NCBI GenBank assembly: GCA_030411725.1
Contig: MU839827.1
Location: 3,169,027-3,233,026, forward strand
Source of the DNA: Echria macrotheca
Taxonomy: Eukaryota; Ascomycota; Sordariomycetes; Sordariales; Schizotheciaceae
Reading direction: 5' to 3'
Length of the DNA stretch: 64,000 bases
In this document: in pieces, positions 1 to 12,000 of the stretch
How the letters are laid out: every line of letters starts with the position of its first letter
How positions within the stretch are numbered: position 1 is the stretch's first letter
The notes under the pieces: generated by a model
Told to the model about the DNA's origin: nothing
Databases searched by the model: none
Seen by the model: the letters and a program-made list of their open reading frames with translations, nothing else
Position numbers and translations under genes: made by a program

Positions 1-842
1 GCCGGCCGTGCATCGGACCCGGACACCGGTGGCGTCGGCGGATGCCGACTAACTACGGAATAGCTAGCGCGTTGTCCAGACCCCTGGCTGCCGACCTTCG
101 GACGCGGCGCGTTCCCCGACGGGGTGGGTCGGCTCGAGCTCCGAAAAAGGACTCGCTGAGATTTCTCCCGAAGACACCCATCAGTCCTATCTATCACCAA
201 TTGCCCATTTATCGGCGTACACACGAGATTCGTTTCCCGCCATCTTTTATCTCCGGGCTCTTTCCTTCGCAACCGGGAAAGTGGCCGTGTGCTGGATTGC
301 CGAGGGAAACAGAATAGCACCAACAGAGTGCGGGGTAGCCGCCCCATGACGTCCCAGGTCTTGTCCGGGCGACATCACCAGTTGGACACCAGCTCGCCCA
401 TTCGCCCGATCTCTCAAGTAACAGTAAAGGGGTTGCACACACGGTTGAGCACGGCTTATAAATCGAGCCAATAATGCCTGGGTACATCGAGGCGTTAACC
501 TGCAAGGACCAGATGCTCAGGAGTAGCTCCGCCTGCCCCATTTGCTCCATTCCGCCGGTGATGTCTGCGGGGAACAATCAGTATTGTTGAGGGGAACAGG
601 CCGGATGGGATTGCATTCCCGCTGCTGTGAGACGACGAGACGACCCCGCTCCGAGCTGCCAAGTGCGAGCAGCAGCAGCAGTCGGCCCCTCTCGAGGTTG
701 CCACCCCTTTGTCCCCTCTCTTCCACGCGCTGCCCGCTCATAGTATAATAATAAAGTCGACCGACACCTCTGCCCATCCCTATCTCCGAAAAACCCCTCC
801 CGGTGCCATTCTCTCTTCGAATCCGTCCCCAGAACCGTCACC
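1..842. other. intergenic / aldehyde dehydrogenase upstream region
   Basis: No supportable gene. The final 200 bases before the dehydrogenase start hold an AGC-repeat tract (about 668-682), a short AT-rich stretch (GTATAATAATAAAG, about 741-754) and a C/T-rich leader, as expected of a fungal promoter and 5' UTR. A CTTATAAATC stretch near 455 resembles a TATA box but lies almost 400 bases upstream of the ATG, so its role is uncertain. Short ORFs here occur on both strands and look random. Confidence 0.6.
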
Positions 843-2479
843 ATGGCCAACGTGTTTACCGAGCTCAAGACGCCCATCACGGGCACCTACAAGCAGCCCA
901 CCGGACTGTATGTATCCACCACCCTCCCAGCTACCCCAATTTCCGTCTCCATCTTCCCCCATACCTGTCCCGGTACTGACTTCGCCTCCCCCGCGCAGCT
1001 TCATCAACAATGAGTTTGTCGAGGGTGTCGACAAGAAGACGTTCGAGGTCATCAACCCCTCGACCGAGGAGGTGATCTGCTCGGTGCACGAGGCGACCGA
1101 GAAGGATGTCGACATTGCCGTGGCTGCTGCGCGAAAGGCGTTCGAGGGGCCCTGGAGGGAGGTGACCCCCCAGAAGCGTGGCCAGCTGATGTACAAGCTG
1201 GCCGAGCTCTGCGAGCAGAACCTCGATATTCTAGCCGCCGTTGAGTCTCTGGACAACGGCAAGTCGATCACCTTGGCTAGGGGGGATGTCGGTGCTGTCG
1301 TGGGCTGCCTCAAGTACTACGCTGGCTGGGCCGACAAGATTGAGGGTACCACGACAGATGTGGCCCCGGACATGTTCCATTATATCAAGAAGGAGCCTGT
1401 GAGTTTTCTCCAGCAAGATGGCCGACAGGCAAGCTAACATTGCGGAGATTGGTGTCTGTGGTCAGATCATCCCCTGGAACTTCCCTCTTCTCATGCTGGC
1501 CTGGAAGATTGGCCCCGCTCTCTGCACCGGCAACACGGTCGTCCTTAAGACTGCTGAGCAAACGCCTCTTTCCGCCCTCGTTCTCGCCCAGTACGTCAAG
1601 GAGGCCGGTTTCCCTCCCGGAGTCCTGAACATCATCTCGGGCTTCGGAAAGGTGGCGGGTGCTGCCATTTCGGCTCACATGGACGTTGACAAGGTTGCCT
1701 TCACCGGCTCGACCATCGTTGGCCGCGCCATCATGAAGGCGGCTGCCTCGTCCAACCTGAAGAAGGTGACACTCGAGCTTGGCGGCAAGTCGCCCAACAT
1801 TGTCTTCAACGACGCCGACATCGAGCAGGCCATCAGCTGGGTCAACTTTGGCATCTACTATAACCACGGGCAGTGCTGCTGTGCCGGTACCCGCATCTAC
1901 GTCCAGGACGGTATCTACGACAAGTTCGTCGCGGCCTTCAAGAAGCGGGCCGAGGCCAACAAGGTTGGCGACCCGTTCCACCACGAGACGTTCCAGGGCC
2001 CGCAGGTCAGCCAGCTGCAGTTTGACCGGATCATGGGCTACATCCAGGCGGGCAAGGAGGAGGGTGCGACGATCGAGACCGGCGGTGACCGCCACGGCGA
2101 CAAGGGCTACTTCATCCAGCCTACAATCTTCTCTAATGTGCGGTCCGACATGAAGATTATGCAGGAGGAGATTTTCGGCCCTGTATGCGCCATTGCCAAG
2201 TTCTCGACCGAGGAGGAGGTGATCAAGCTGGGTAATGACACGACGTACGGTCTGGCGGCTGCCGTGCACACCAAGGACCTCAACACGGCGATCCGCGTCA
2301 GCAACGCGCTCAAGGCCGGCACCGTGTGGGTCAACTGCTACAACATGATCCACCACCAGATGCCGTTTGGCGGTTACAAGGCGTCGGGTATCGGGCGTGA
2401 GCTCGGTAAGGAGGTACTCAACAACTATCTTGAGACCAAGAGCGTGTCGGTAAGGCTGGGTGGGGCTCTGTTTGGGTGA
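843..2479 (+). CDS. NAD(P)-dependent aldehyde dehydrogenase
   Basis: Three exons (843-907, 999-1398, 1448-2479) join to a 498-residue protein, the usual length of class 1/2 aldehyde dehydrogenases. It oxidises aldehydes to carboxylic acids, as in ethanol or acetaldehyde use. Seen: NAD-binding motif FTGSTIVGR, catalytic Glu265 in TLELGGKSPN, and catalytic Cys299 in GQCCCAGTR. The Glu-Cys spacing of 34 matches Glu268/Cys302 of the mammalian enzymes. The C-terminal PFGGYKASGIGRE signature is present. Start choice: ATG 843 in a CACC-ATGG context, leading straight into MANVFTELKTPITG. Introns are 908-998 (GTATGT...CAG) and 1399-1447 (GTGAGT...GAG, branch GCTAAC). No targeting peptide is evident, so a cytosolic location is inferred. 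It resembles Aspergillus aldA-type enzymes, but the exact orthologue is not proven. Confidence 0.96.
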
Positions 2480-3691
2480 AGTGTTTGTTGATGAGGAACT
2501 GTTTATGCTGGGACCGAGGGCAGATTGGCACTCGAATGAGGAATCAAAATGTACCGATAGTTACCAATGAGTGAACGTTGCCTTGATGACACTGTTTGTG
2601 TGTTTTCTGAAGTTATGTCCGTGTCTGAGAATGGTTACACAGGGCAGGTTCATGCTCGTATTTTGCTCCGCCGACACGTCGGGCGTAGACAAGCCCCTGG
2701 ATGGTATCGATCCGGCCCGCGGCGGAGTCTTTTGTCTGTTTCTTTGTTAGAAAGCAATTTTCTTGCACCTTGCTACCTATGTTAGTCAACTGACGAGCTA
2801 GGAGGATCTCCGATCAGTTTCGATTCTTGAAGTGATGTGACCATGCCCACTCCACCCCCTTTCGAGCTCGAGGTGTTCAAACCTAACTTATGACCTCGCT
2901 ACCATGACCTAGAAAGTACTGTGAAACTGTAGACAGCCATAAAAGCAGGACCTTCCCGACTAGTAGCTTGCTGGCGATACCTTCATGAGGTCTAGGTAGG
3001 TTGGGTTGTGTACTCGCAGAATGTCCCGTGATGTATACACTCCAGACTCCTGCACCAATAGCATTTTGTTGGCCTCAACTTAATTTCTTAAAATAATCAC
3101 TGCAATTTTGGCATATCAAGGGGGTATGGGCTCCCAAATCCTTATGTCGGAAGCGTGACGCCGCCACACTGGGAATCCGACTCTTTCCTTTGTAGCTGGC
3201 TGCCATGCAACACATCTGCCTGGCGCCTGGCAAAAATTTGGGCAGGCGGAAGGCAACTCTCAGCCCAAAAAGGGTGGGGACTATGAATCTCAAAAATAAG
3301 CTCCAAGGCTTGTACTCCGTACCAATTGTTCTTAGGATGCCTAAGACACTCTTAGGTCCCAAGGACATTATTAGCGCGGACTCTAACGTGTCAGTCAGGC
3401 TTTCAAACAAACGCTGCGGAAATCAGGCAGTTTGTGTTGATACCATTGATCAAGTCCACTCTGCCTTGCATCCGGAAAGCCAAACTAAGCGCCGTCGTGG
3501 CCTATGGGGCGTCTGGGGAAGGCCGCGCCGAGCGAATTATGACCAATAAGCGGTTCGAACATCCAACATCACCAACACCCCCCCGACATTGAGCTGGATC
3601 CCGGAGTTCGTTAGGCATATAAGGCAAGGGCAGCTCATTTTCGGGGCGACATCCTTCTTCATTACTGACATAATGGATATTATCTGTCACC
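2480..3691. other. intergenic between aldehyde dehydrogenase and ATPase-HET gene
   Basis: No gene supported. It contains the dehydrogenase 3' end, one copy of the 12-base motif CACTGCAATTTT (3098-3109) that recurs upstream of dad1, and a short imperfect inverted repeat with CTTAGG/CCTAAG arms around 3330-3355. The 111-114 codon ORFs on opposite strands here have no recognisable motif. Confidence 0.5.
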
Positions 3692-6600
3692 ATGGCGACT
3701 ATTCCAGAAGCGAAGGCTCATATTGACAAAATAAGGGAGGAGTACCAACTCAACGGCCACGAAAGGTTGGCCCTGTTGGTGAGCCATGCATTGGATATGT
3801 AAGTACAACCTGGGTTGCCTCAAAAACGTTGACGTCTCAAAGACCGACCTAACCGAATCTGATCAGTTTGTCAAACAACCTCTATGATAGAGCAACACAT
3901 TTCCTGCTAGAGCTTATCCAAAATGCCGACGACAATGATTATACATGTTCAACCCCGACAATCAGTTTCTCATACAAGCCAGGGAGCCTTCGAGTCGACT
4001 GCAATGAGACAGGCTTCAAGCCTAACCAGGTGGACGCCATATGTTCCATACGGTCAAGCACAAAATATGACCGTAACCACAACACTGGGTATTTTGGCGA
4101 GAAGGGCATCGGCTTCAAAAGTGTTTTCATGGCGGCAGATGTCGTGTGGATATCTTCCGGCGGATACAGCTTCAAGTTTGACAAATCCCAGAGATTTGGC
4201 ACTGTGGTCCCATCCTGGGCGGAGTTCCCTGAACCCGTTTTGCAGGGCCACACCTCTTTCTATCTTCAGTTCTCAAAACTCTTCGACGAACACAGTCTGG
4301 TCACAGAACTGAAAGCTCTCGACTCCGAACTCCTCATCTTTCTCAGACGGGTCAGGCAGCTCAATATCCGGGTCGACGCGCCACCTAGTGGCGGAATCTG
4401 GGTTCGAAGCATTCGGCGCAGCGAGGTGAAGAAAGATGGTACTGTCGAGGTTACCAGAAACGATACTGTCAAGGCCGCATTACCCGGCCAAGACATCAGA
4501 CAATGGCTTGTGAAAACATACCGAGTCAAACACATGCCCGCGGAGCCACAGCGAGCAGGTATCACGTCCTCAGAGCTCATGTTGGCGTTTCCGGTGATCA
4601 ATAAAGGTGCTCCATTGCGCTGTCAAACGCAGAACGTGCACGCCGGGCTGCCAATCGGAAACCATGGCCTCCATGTCAGTTTGACCCCCCGTCACGACAC
4701 CCTCCGTTGATTGAAAAAGATTTTCTGCTGACATGAGCTTCAGTTTCTGCTAAACGGAGACTTCATCCTCACCGCCAACCGTCTGGCTATCGATAGATCT
4801 CTGGCCTGGAACGAAAGACTCCGCGACGGCTTGAGCGAAGCCTTTGTTGAGGCAGTGCATGATTTCAACAGTCGTGATTCCTTCAGATCTAACTGGCCTC
4901 TGTTCATTCCCTCTACTCAGGTGTCTGCGTTCTTTGCGCCAGCAAAAAGTAAAATTCACCAGGACCTCACGAACATGGCAATTTTGCAGTCGGCGGCGCA
5001 AACAATGGCTCAGCCATCCCAACTTTTCTATCTTGAGTCTGAGAGGTGTGCCACTGAAGATGGGCTGCCCTTCACCCAGTTTTCAGAAACAGAAACCCGC
5101 TATCTGTCGCCGAGCTATCCAACCGAAGTTATCACCGCCATCGAACCTCTCGGCGTACGGAAGTTCTCCCATGATGACTTTCTGCGGGATTTACGGGCCA
5201 TGCTGAGCAAAGATGCGGCACGATTTCGGTCTCGATCGCCTGAATGGCATTCTGAACTGGCTGAGGCCTTACTCCCGCTCGAGCAAAAGTCGTCGCACCG
5301 AGCTATTTTGCTCCGTCTTCGCATCATCCCGCTGATTGGCGGTGGATGGAGTGATGCCCGTTCCAAGCCGGTTCTGACCTCGAAGCAGCTCCAGTCACTT
5401 CAGTTGCACCCTCGCCGTGCTCTTTCAATGGTAGAACCATCAGCTGCCTTAGATGCCAGAAGATATCGCCTCTTCCTAAACCTCGGAATCAAGGAAGCCG
5501 AGTCTTTGGATGTGTGTTTCCGCATCGTGGACTCGCACACCTCGCAGGTCGCTGAGCCAGTGGAATGGACTCTGGCCCAGCTCATCCTTCACGTCCGGTA
5601 TCTTTTCGACAACTACTGGGTCCCTACGAGCGACGATCCGGCCGACCTATGGTTTGTCACTACTGGCGGACGTCGTCGCAGGGCATCAAAGCTCTACCTC
5701 GCACCGAAAGCTGAAGATGAGTCCTTAGCCCGCATTTTTGGCTGCCTTGAACATCGGCTTCCCACCATTCACCAAGACTACCTCAGTGAACCCAAGCAAG
5801 GGGAATATCTAAGCTCGTCCGAGACGCCTCGCTTTTCTATTCAAGCATGGATCACATACTTGAGAGATAAGCTTGGTATTTCAAGTATTCCAAGACTTGT
5901 TTCACAGTCCGAAAAGCGACGCTTTATGTTGTCCGATGATTTCAAGCTCATCCTACAGGAGTGCGAGATCTTGGACGTAGTGCGAGTTCTGGATCACAAT
6001 TGGGCGTCCTACTCGAAATGGCTAGAGCCTTCGAAATGGTTAGAACCTCGCAACCCCGACCTCCTAGCAGACTCAAAGGACTTGCTGAATGCCATCAAAA
6101 AACAACCAGTCCAGACAATAGCACATGGATTGAAGGAACTCAGAGAAACGGTGCTTCCTGGGCTGGATCCTTATATCGATAGCACGGTTCTGCCGGTGCT
6201 CAGCGTTGGACCTCAGCAACTAAAGCTCATGGATAAAGCCTTGCGCCTCAGACTAGACTACTTCGGTGTCATTGTCGACAATCATCTCGAGTATTATCTT
6301 ACTTGCCTGCGATTCATGGCAAAACAGCAGTCACCTGAGATGGAGATCGTCTCTCATATCTACGAGAAGATCCAGGACCGCTATGACGATGACGGTGATA
6401 TAATCGAGTGTGTAATTTTCCTACCGTGCTTTCCATATGTTGATCATACTGCCAGCTATTTCGGCGAACAGTCCCGCTAATCAACACAGGGAGATGTTTA
6501 GGACGGGCAAGTATATATACTGCGCGACAGCCTCCTCGCCCATCACCGATAAGTTCGATGGACGCTGGATCGGGCTTTCGGACTGTTTCGCACTCAATTT

Positions 6601-9600
6601 GAACCCCGGGTCACAGCACCCCCGCTCGGCCCGTCTTTTTAACTCTCTCTTGGCCACCGGGGGGTCGACCATCGCCGTCCTGATTAAATCTGCGACGGCG
6701 TTGTCATCTGCGTCGACTCTCGATCATATACTTGGCCAGCTCGTCGCCATCAATACTGCTCTTATGGTTATGAGCTCCCAGACGGCCAGGAAATCGGTCA
6801 AACCGCTGCTTTCGTCACCGACTTTCCCAGTCCTTAAACCGAGAGGCACAAAGTCCCAACTCCATACCTTCAAGTCAACGCGGGATGGGTCTTGGTTCAT
6901 AGCGGACAGGCAACATCTCAGAGACAGTTTCTCTTCTACGATCCCATTACTGGCCTTTCCACCCCAAACTATCAATGAAATCAGCGAGCTTCTCAGGGTT
7001 CTCGGGTTAGACCGCAGGAGGTTATCCGCCATTGTCGACACGAATAGCGGACCGAAGGGTAGCCTCACATACAGTCTCGCACACACGGGGTTTTTCCAGG
7101 ATCGTGCTCCCTTTCTCAAAGCGTGAGTAATAAATGCCGATTCATTTCAGATCAGTGCAAATCCGGAGGTAAATACGTGTTGCAATACTAATCCATCTTT
7201 AGTCTTGTACCAACATCACATGCCTCGCGACAGTCGCTTAAAGACAAGCTGGGAAATATTCGCGTTAGCATCGCGACCGAGATTATCCAGAACTATACTC
7301 TCAAACCGACGCGCAACCACGAGATCAAGGGTCTCCCGGTCAAAGGCCTCGCGGCGTTCCAAACCAGAGAGCGGGGATTCGTCCTCTTCCTTGCCGAGGA
7401 ATGCCACCGTTCCCGGCGTTATCCTGTTCACAGCCTCGTGAATATCTTCTCAGAAATCTGCGCCCTTCAAACGGTTGTTGAGCACCGTCTACTTTATGTC
7501 CTCTTCAGTGAAACCAGCCTTGAGGACGTCGAAAAGGCTTTCCGTAGAGAGGGTTACCACGTGGTATTGGACTCTGGTGAGTTGACTCCCATCTCAGCTC
7601 CCCAGCATCTAGCGTTCCGAACGGTTCCTGACCATGGATGGTATAGTCCCCATACCAGCAGATCAAGGCACCACCCAGCAGCGGCAGTGCTTGGAACTCT
7701 CAGCCGATGCTGAGATGACGCCGTATCCTCTTGACAGCTGGCCACTTTTTACGCACGTAGCGGACAACGAGTGGGAAGGCAACAGTTTATTGCCAGTGTC
7801 ACTGCAGCGAATTGACGACCTAGATTTCTCGCCTGTACGAATAGTACCGCCACAACCCCAAGCAGAAAGGTCATCATTGCCGCACGACCGACGCCTACCT
7901 ATTCTCGACATAATTCGAACCGACTCTGATCGGGATCTCCTATGCCATGTTGACCACAAGCAGGGCGGCGCGGAAGAATTGCAAACGCTAGGTGAATACG
8001 AGGTAGGATCAGCTCATGTTCCGGTACCTTTTTTGATGCGCTTCGCTAATGTTGCCTTTCGTACCGGAAAGACATCAGGGCTATTCACGAGACACCTAGA
8101 AAACGCAGGCTATGACCCTTCCACTCACTGGAGAAGCAAACGACGCGTTCGTTACGGGCTGGACGATGTCGATCTCGGGCCCGAACCGGAGTCCGTTTCG
8201 CCTTTTGAACTGTCAGGACCTGACCTATCAAAAGGGACCTATGATCTTCTCGTTCGCCACGGCTTTGCCCTTACGAAAGAGTGGCGCGACATGCCCTTGG
8301 TTTACCATTTCGAAGTTGCAGTATCGGCGGGCCGTGAGGATGAATCGTTCATGTGGTCGTCTGAACAGCATGGTCGGGTGAGTAAACAGACCGTCTCCTA
8401 CCTAGCAGCCAAGCAGACATGATTTAGAGCAAAAACTAATGCTGGGAATCTACCTTGCCTTCCTTCACAGCTACACACACGACAAATACCGCAATTGCCC
8501 GCCGTCGTAAAACATGTCATGGTCCTGGTGAGGATCAGTAACATTTATCTCAACCCCACGTTTCGTTTCTTCGTCGATCCGTGGAAACTGGCGGCCGCAG
8601 AACGCCTGGTTGTAATTTCCAGCAGTCGATATGAAGTGAAGATCCAGCCGGAGCCGGAAGCTGAATTATCGCAACATAAAGATCTCTCACCATCTTATTT
8701 TACTGCCGGGGCAACCATCCCTCGGGGCCATGTCCGGCATCCCAGATCGCGCCCTGGAAACAAAAACGAGTATCAGTATCGACCGTTGCGCGACCAGGAG
8801 ATCAGGCTCTTTGTTCTGTTCCCGGGACCCCCTATTACGGACCCAGGCAAAACAAGCCACATCCGTGGCGCCATCCAGACCGTCCCATTCGAACAAGCCT
8901 CAGGGTACCGTGCCGTCTCATACGTCTGGGGAAAGACCAAAAAGTCTACAATGCACGACATTACCCTGCTAGATGGGACGTTGCGCGTTCGCAAGTCGGT
9001 ATATCGCGTCCTCGAGCGGCTACGAAGTGGATCCGAACCGGTGACACTCTGGATAGACGCCATATGCATTAACCAAGCCAACAAAGTGGAAAAGGGACGC
9101 CAGATTCAGCTACTGCCACGCATGTACCAGAGAGCTGATGCGACCTTGGCCATGCTCGAGGAACGCAAAGGGAGCGACGCAGTGGTTGAGAAATTGATCA
9201 GTTTGAAGGGCAGTCTGTCGACTAATCACAAAGGATCACCTATAGCAGCAAACACGGAGGAAAAGGGGCTGCCTCCTGCCGATGATGCTTTCTGGTCGGA
9301 TGTCGCCCTGTTCTTCAACGACGAGTGGTTTCGAAGGGCATGGATCGTCCAAGAGGCAGTTGTGTCTCCCGAGGTGTGGCTCGTCTGCGAGCAGTACGCC
9401 GTCATCTGGGGCGACCTGTTCGATGCGATGCACCACCTAGAACAACACGCAGCCCTGCCGGCGGCGGTTGCGACGGCGTGGCTGCCCTTCCGCAAGCTTG
9501 GCATCTGCCGGCTGCTGGAGGCGAAGCAACAACGACGAGGTATTCTCTCTCTCCTGGAGACCTTCCGCGACGTGAAGTCTTCGCTGATACGGGATCGTTT

Positions 9601-10531
9601 CTTCTCTCTGCTGGGTATCGCCTCAGATGGAAACTTCCCCGACTTCGCGCCTGATTATACCCGCCCCCTTGAAGAGATTGTCTGTACATTTGGCCGGTCG
9701 CTGGTCAGTCGGGGCATGGGTCTGCAGCTGCTGTATCGGGCCGGACTCGGTCTATGTTCGCAGCCGCACCGGTTCCCGTCGTGGGTCCCCGACTGGACGA
9801 TACCCAGGCCGCCAGGGCTGCATATCTCGACTTACCGCGGTGTCGAATACAACGCTTGCTGGACTGCCGACCCCGACATGCGGACCAAGGGCGATGAACT
9901 GTTTGCAAGGGGCCGCATCATCGATCGAGTTCGGAAGCGCAGCTCACACTCGAACCACCCAGCCGAATGGAAGAGCTACTTCGCCGATGTCGACACCTTG
10001 GTAGACTCTCTGGGGTCGGATAGGTACTCGGCGGAAGACCGGGCCAACCTGAAGTATGAAGTGCCCGTCGCAGGCGCTTTGCATCCGCCGACCATCATGT
10101 GTGGGGACGTGAGCCTGCCCGAGTCCTACGAAGCCTTTCTTGAGCAGCTGAGAACGGCAGAGAGTCCCAGTGGCGACCCACCAAACTACAAGCGTCAAGG
10201 AAGCAGTAAATCTTCCAAACTAGACATGGATATTACGGAACATGAGAAGAAGAGCCACGGCTACTCGTCGTTGTTGCGTGGCTGTCTGGAGGGGTGGCGG
10301 TTTGTGACAACAGCCAAAGGCAGGTGCGGGATCGTGCCAGGGGATGTGCAAGTGGGTGACGTGGTAGTGGTTCTTGGTGGTGGTGTGGTGCCATTTTTAC
10401 TTCGTGAGAGCCAAGAGAGGCGGGGGGCGTATCGGCTTGTTGGGGAGTGTTACATCTCGAACGTAATGCTGGGGGAGGCGGTGAAGTCTGGGGATGTACG
10501 TGTAGTCATGGAGGATTTGCGGATTTATTAG
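3692..10531 (+). CDS. Sacsin/NO VEIN-like GHKL ATPase fused to a HET domain
   Basis: Seven exons (3692-3798, 3867-4674, 4744-6407, 6490-7122, 7203-7576, 7647-8377, 8471-10531) sum to 6378 nt, giving 2125 residues with phase kept at every junction. The N terminus is an HSP90-like (GHKL) ATP-binding module: N-box LELIQNADDND with Glu51 and Asn55, DCNETGF (80-86) and the glycine-rich lid GYFGEKGIGFKSVF (110-123). FLLNGDFILTANR follows the second intron, as in fungal sacsin-like proteins. Residues about 1440-1500 (LVRISNIYLNPTFRFFVDPW) read as the end of that module. From about 1585 comes a HET domain: YRAVSYVWG, then LWIDAICINQ (about 1633), then a typical HET tail (IVPGDVQVGDVVVVLGG). HET proteins act in heterokaryon incompatibility and cell death; the ATPase may be the sensor (inference). 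Intron 8378-8470 (GTGAGT, ACTAATG branch, TTCACAG) is the crucial link. If it were retained, the first part would end at 8422 and a separate HET ORF could start at 8495. Confidence 0.82.
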
Positions 10532-11208
10532 GTGGGCCTCTGCCATGTTCATATACCATCCTAACCCACTAAAGCTTTCTTGCTTTCTTTCTGTTCTTTC
10601 TTTGTTGTTTCCTTCGATCTCGGTAGTCAACATTGAGATGTGTTCTATCTACCAGCCGTGTCTCTATTCGCATCTAAGGAAACCACGCCCTAGCACATGC
10701 TCACCCTGGCGCATCTTCCACACCATGGCGCATGTCACTACCCACCTCTTTGGCTCAGGCCAGGTTGAAGTCTTTACCTGGGAGAGGTCTATCTGTAGGG
10801 GGTGGAAGGACAGCGGCCACCTGGTTAAGTACGCGCTTACGGTGCCGTTTCACCGCCACTGGTGGGAGTGGGAGATATGAAGTTGTTGGAAGGCCATGGA
10901 CCGTCCCTTGTGAGTGTGGACTGCGGAGGAAATGATGGTTAGACCACGGCCACTGGAGGTTGCCAGGTCATGTGCAAGTCGCCCTGTCCTGCACATTAAA
11001 CCTTAATCAGACTGCGGTATATAAGGTACAAGCCGCGAAGTGAAGATCGGTCAAAGCTGAGGTCGCTAGACACATTTCCAACCTTCCAGGAAGAAAAAAA
11101 GACTGACACATAGGTGGTTTACACCCAAGTTCAAGCTGGGCCACCTGTGATGACTGGTTGCTTCAGAAAGATAGTGTGGACGTCTTGATGAGCTCAGGAG
11201 GCATCCTG

Positions 11209-11552
11209 CACTGCAATTTTCATCTCGCAGAGGAGGATATAGGTACCTAGTAAGAGGGTTCAAAGACCCCCAGTCGCCTCAGCAGGGTGTAGGGTCGAGA
11301 TGTTCGTTGGTGAAGCCGTCGGCAACTCGGGAGAGGCAGACTTCATAGGGCTGAATGATCACTGCAATTTTCAGCCCACGCGAGGAGATGTCGAGGTGGA
11401 AGGTGGTTAGCTCTGGAGTTGCCATTGGCACGGGAGCTTCCGCGTTGTAACTGCTACTGTTTCGGCCCTGAGCAAGGCACTCTGATCCGGTGATCAGAGT
11501 GAGTGCGTGATTTAATCAAGAGGTCTCTTAATCAATCACTCACTGCAATTTT
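11209..11552 (+). repeat. three copies of the 12-base motif CACTGCAATTTT
   Basis: Exact copies lie at 11209-11220, 11360-11371 and 11541-11552, with a fourth at 3098-3109. The first two share more: both run into TTTTCA and then a GCAGAGGAG/GCGAGGAG-like stretch, so the unit may be a decayed repeat of about 30 bases. A 12-mer is expected about 0.004 times per strand in 64 kb. They could be protein-binding sites or pieces of a small mobile element; the sequence cannot decide. Confidence 0.6.
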
Positions 11553-11584
11553 TCCCTCGATAAAGGCATCCTCATCCATCACCC

Positions 11585-11595
11585 AACCCTAACCC
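11585..11595 (+). promoter_or_regulatory. telobox-like AACCCTAACCC upstream of dad1
   Basis: Two CCCTAA telomere-type units lie about 250 bases before the dad1 ATG. Such boxes bind Myb-type (Tbf1/Teb1-like) factors in yeasts and occur upstream of housekeeping genes. Similar boxes are at 21558-21570 (upstream of TRM12) and 59714-59727. The regulatory role is inferred. Confidence 0.35.
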
Positions 11596-11845
11596 TTGAC
11601 CTCCAACAAAACCTTCCCCTCCGGGCCCTCCCCCACCTTTCAGATCTCAGATCTCAGCCCAGGTCTCACAAGCAAACAGCCCCACCACTCAACGCCATCG
11701 GTTGAACATCGCGAACGCGTCCCGATACACCACACGCTCACATCACATCTCCCCCCCTTTCCGATCCACCACCCACCAACAAACTACCCAGGCAAAACTG
11801 GGATAAATAATAAAAGGAAACCGAAGCAAAAATAAATAAAGAAAA

Positions 11846-11965
11846 ATGGCATCAAGATCAACCTCCGCAGCCGGCACGCGCAGCGAAAAGACCTACTTTG
11901 AACAACAACGCGAGGAACTAATGGCCGAGATAGCCCTAGTCTGTCTCCCCCCGCCGCGGGGGGGG

Positions 11966-12000
<35 letters not shown>

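Larger units (their letters stand above)
10532..11845. other. intergenic, dad1 upstream region
   Basis: No gene supported. It holds three copies of CACTGCAATTTT within 345 bases and a telomere-like AACCCTAACCC box (11585-11595), then a C/A-rich leader before the dad1 start. Short ORFs lack recognisable features. Confidence 0.55.

Noticed and set aside
1385..2356. 323-codon minus-strand ORF
   Set aside because: It is the antisense shadow of the aldehyde dehydrogenase exon 3.
3548..3562. tRNA B-box-like GGTTCGAACATCC
   Set aside because: There is no A box or foldable acceptor stem upstream.
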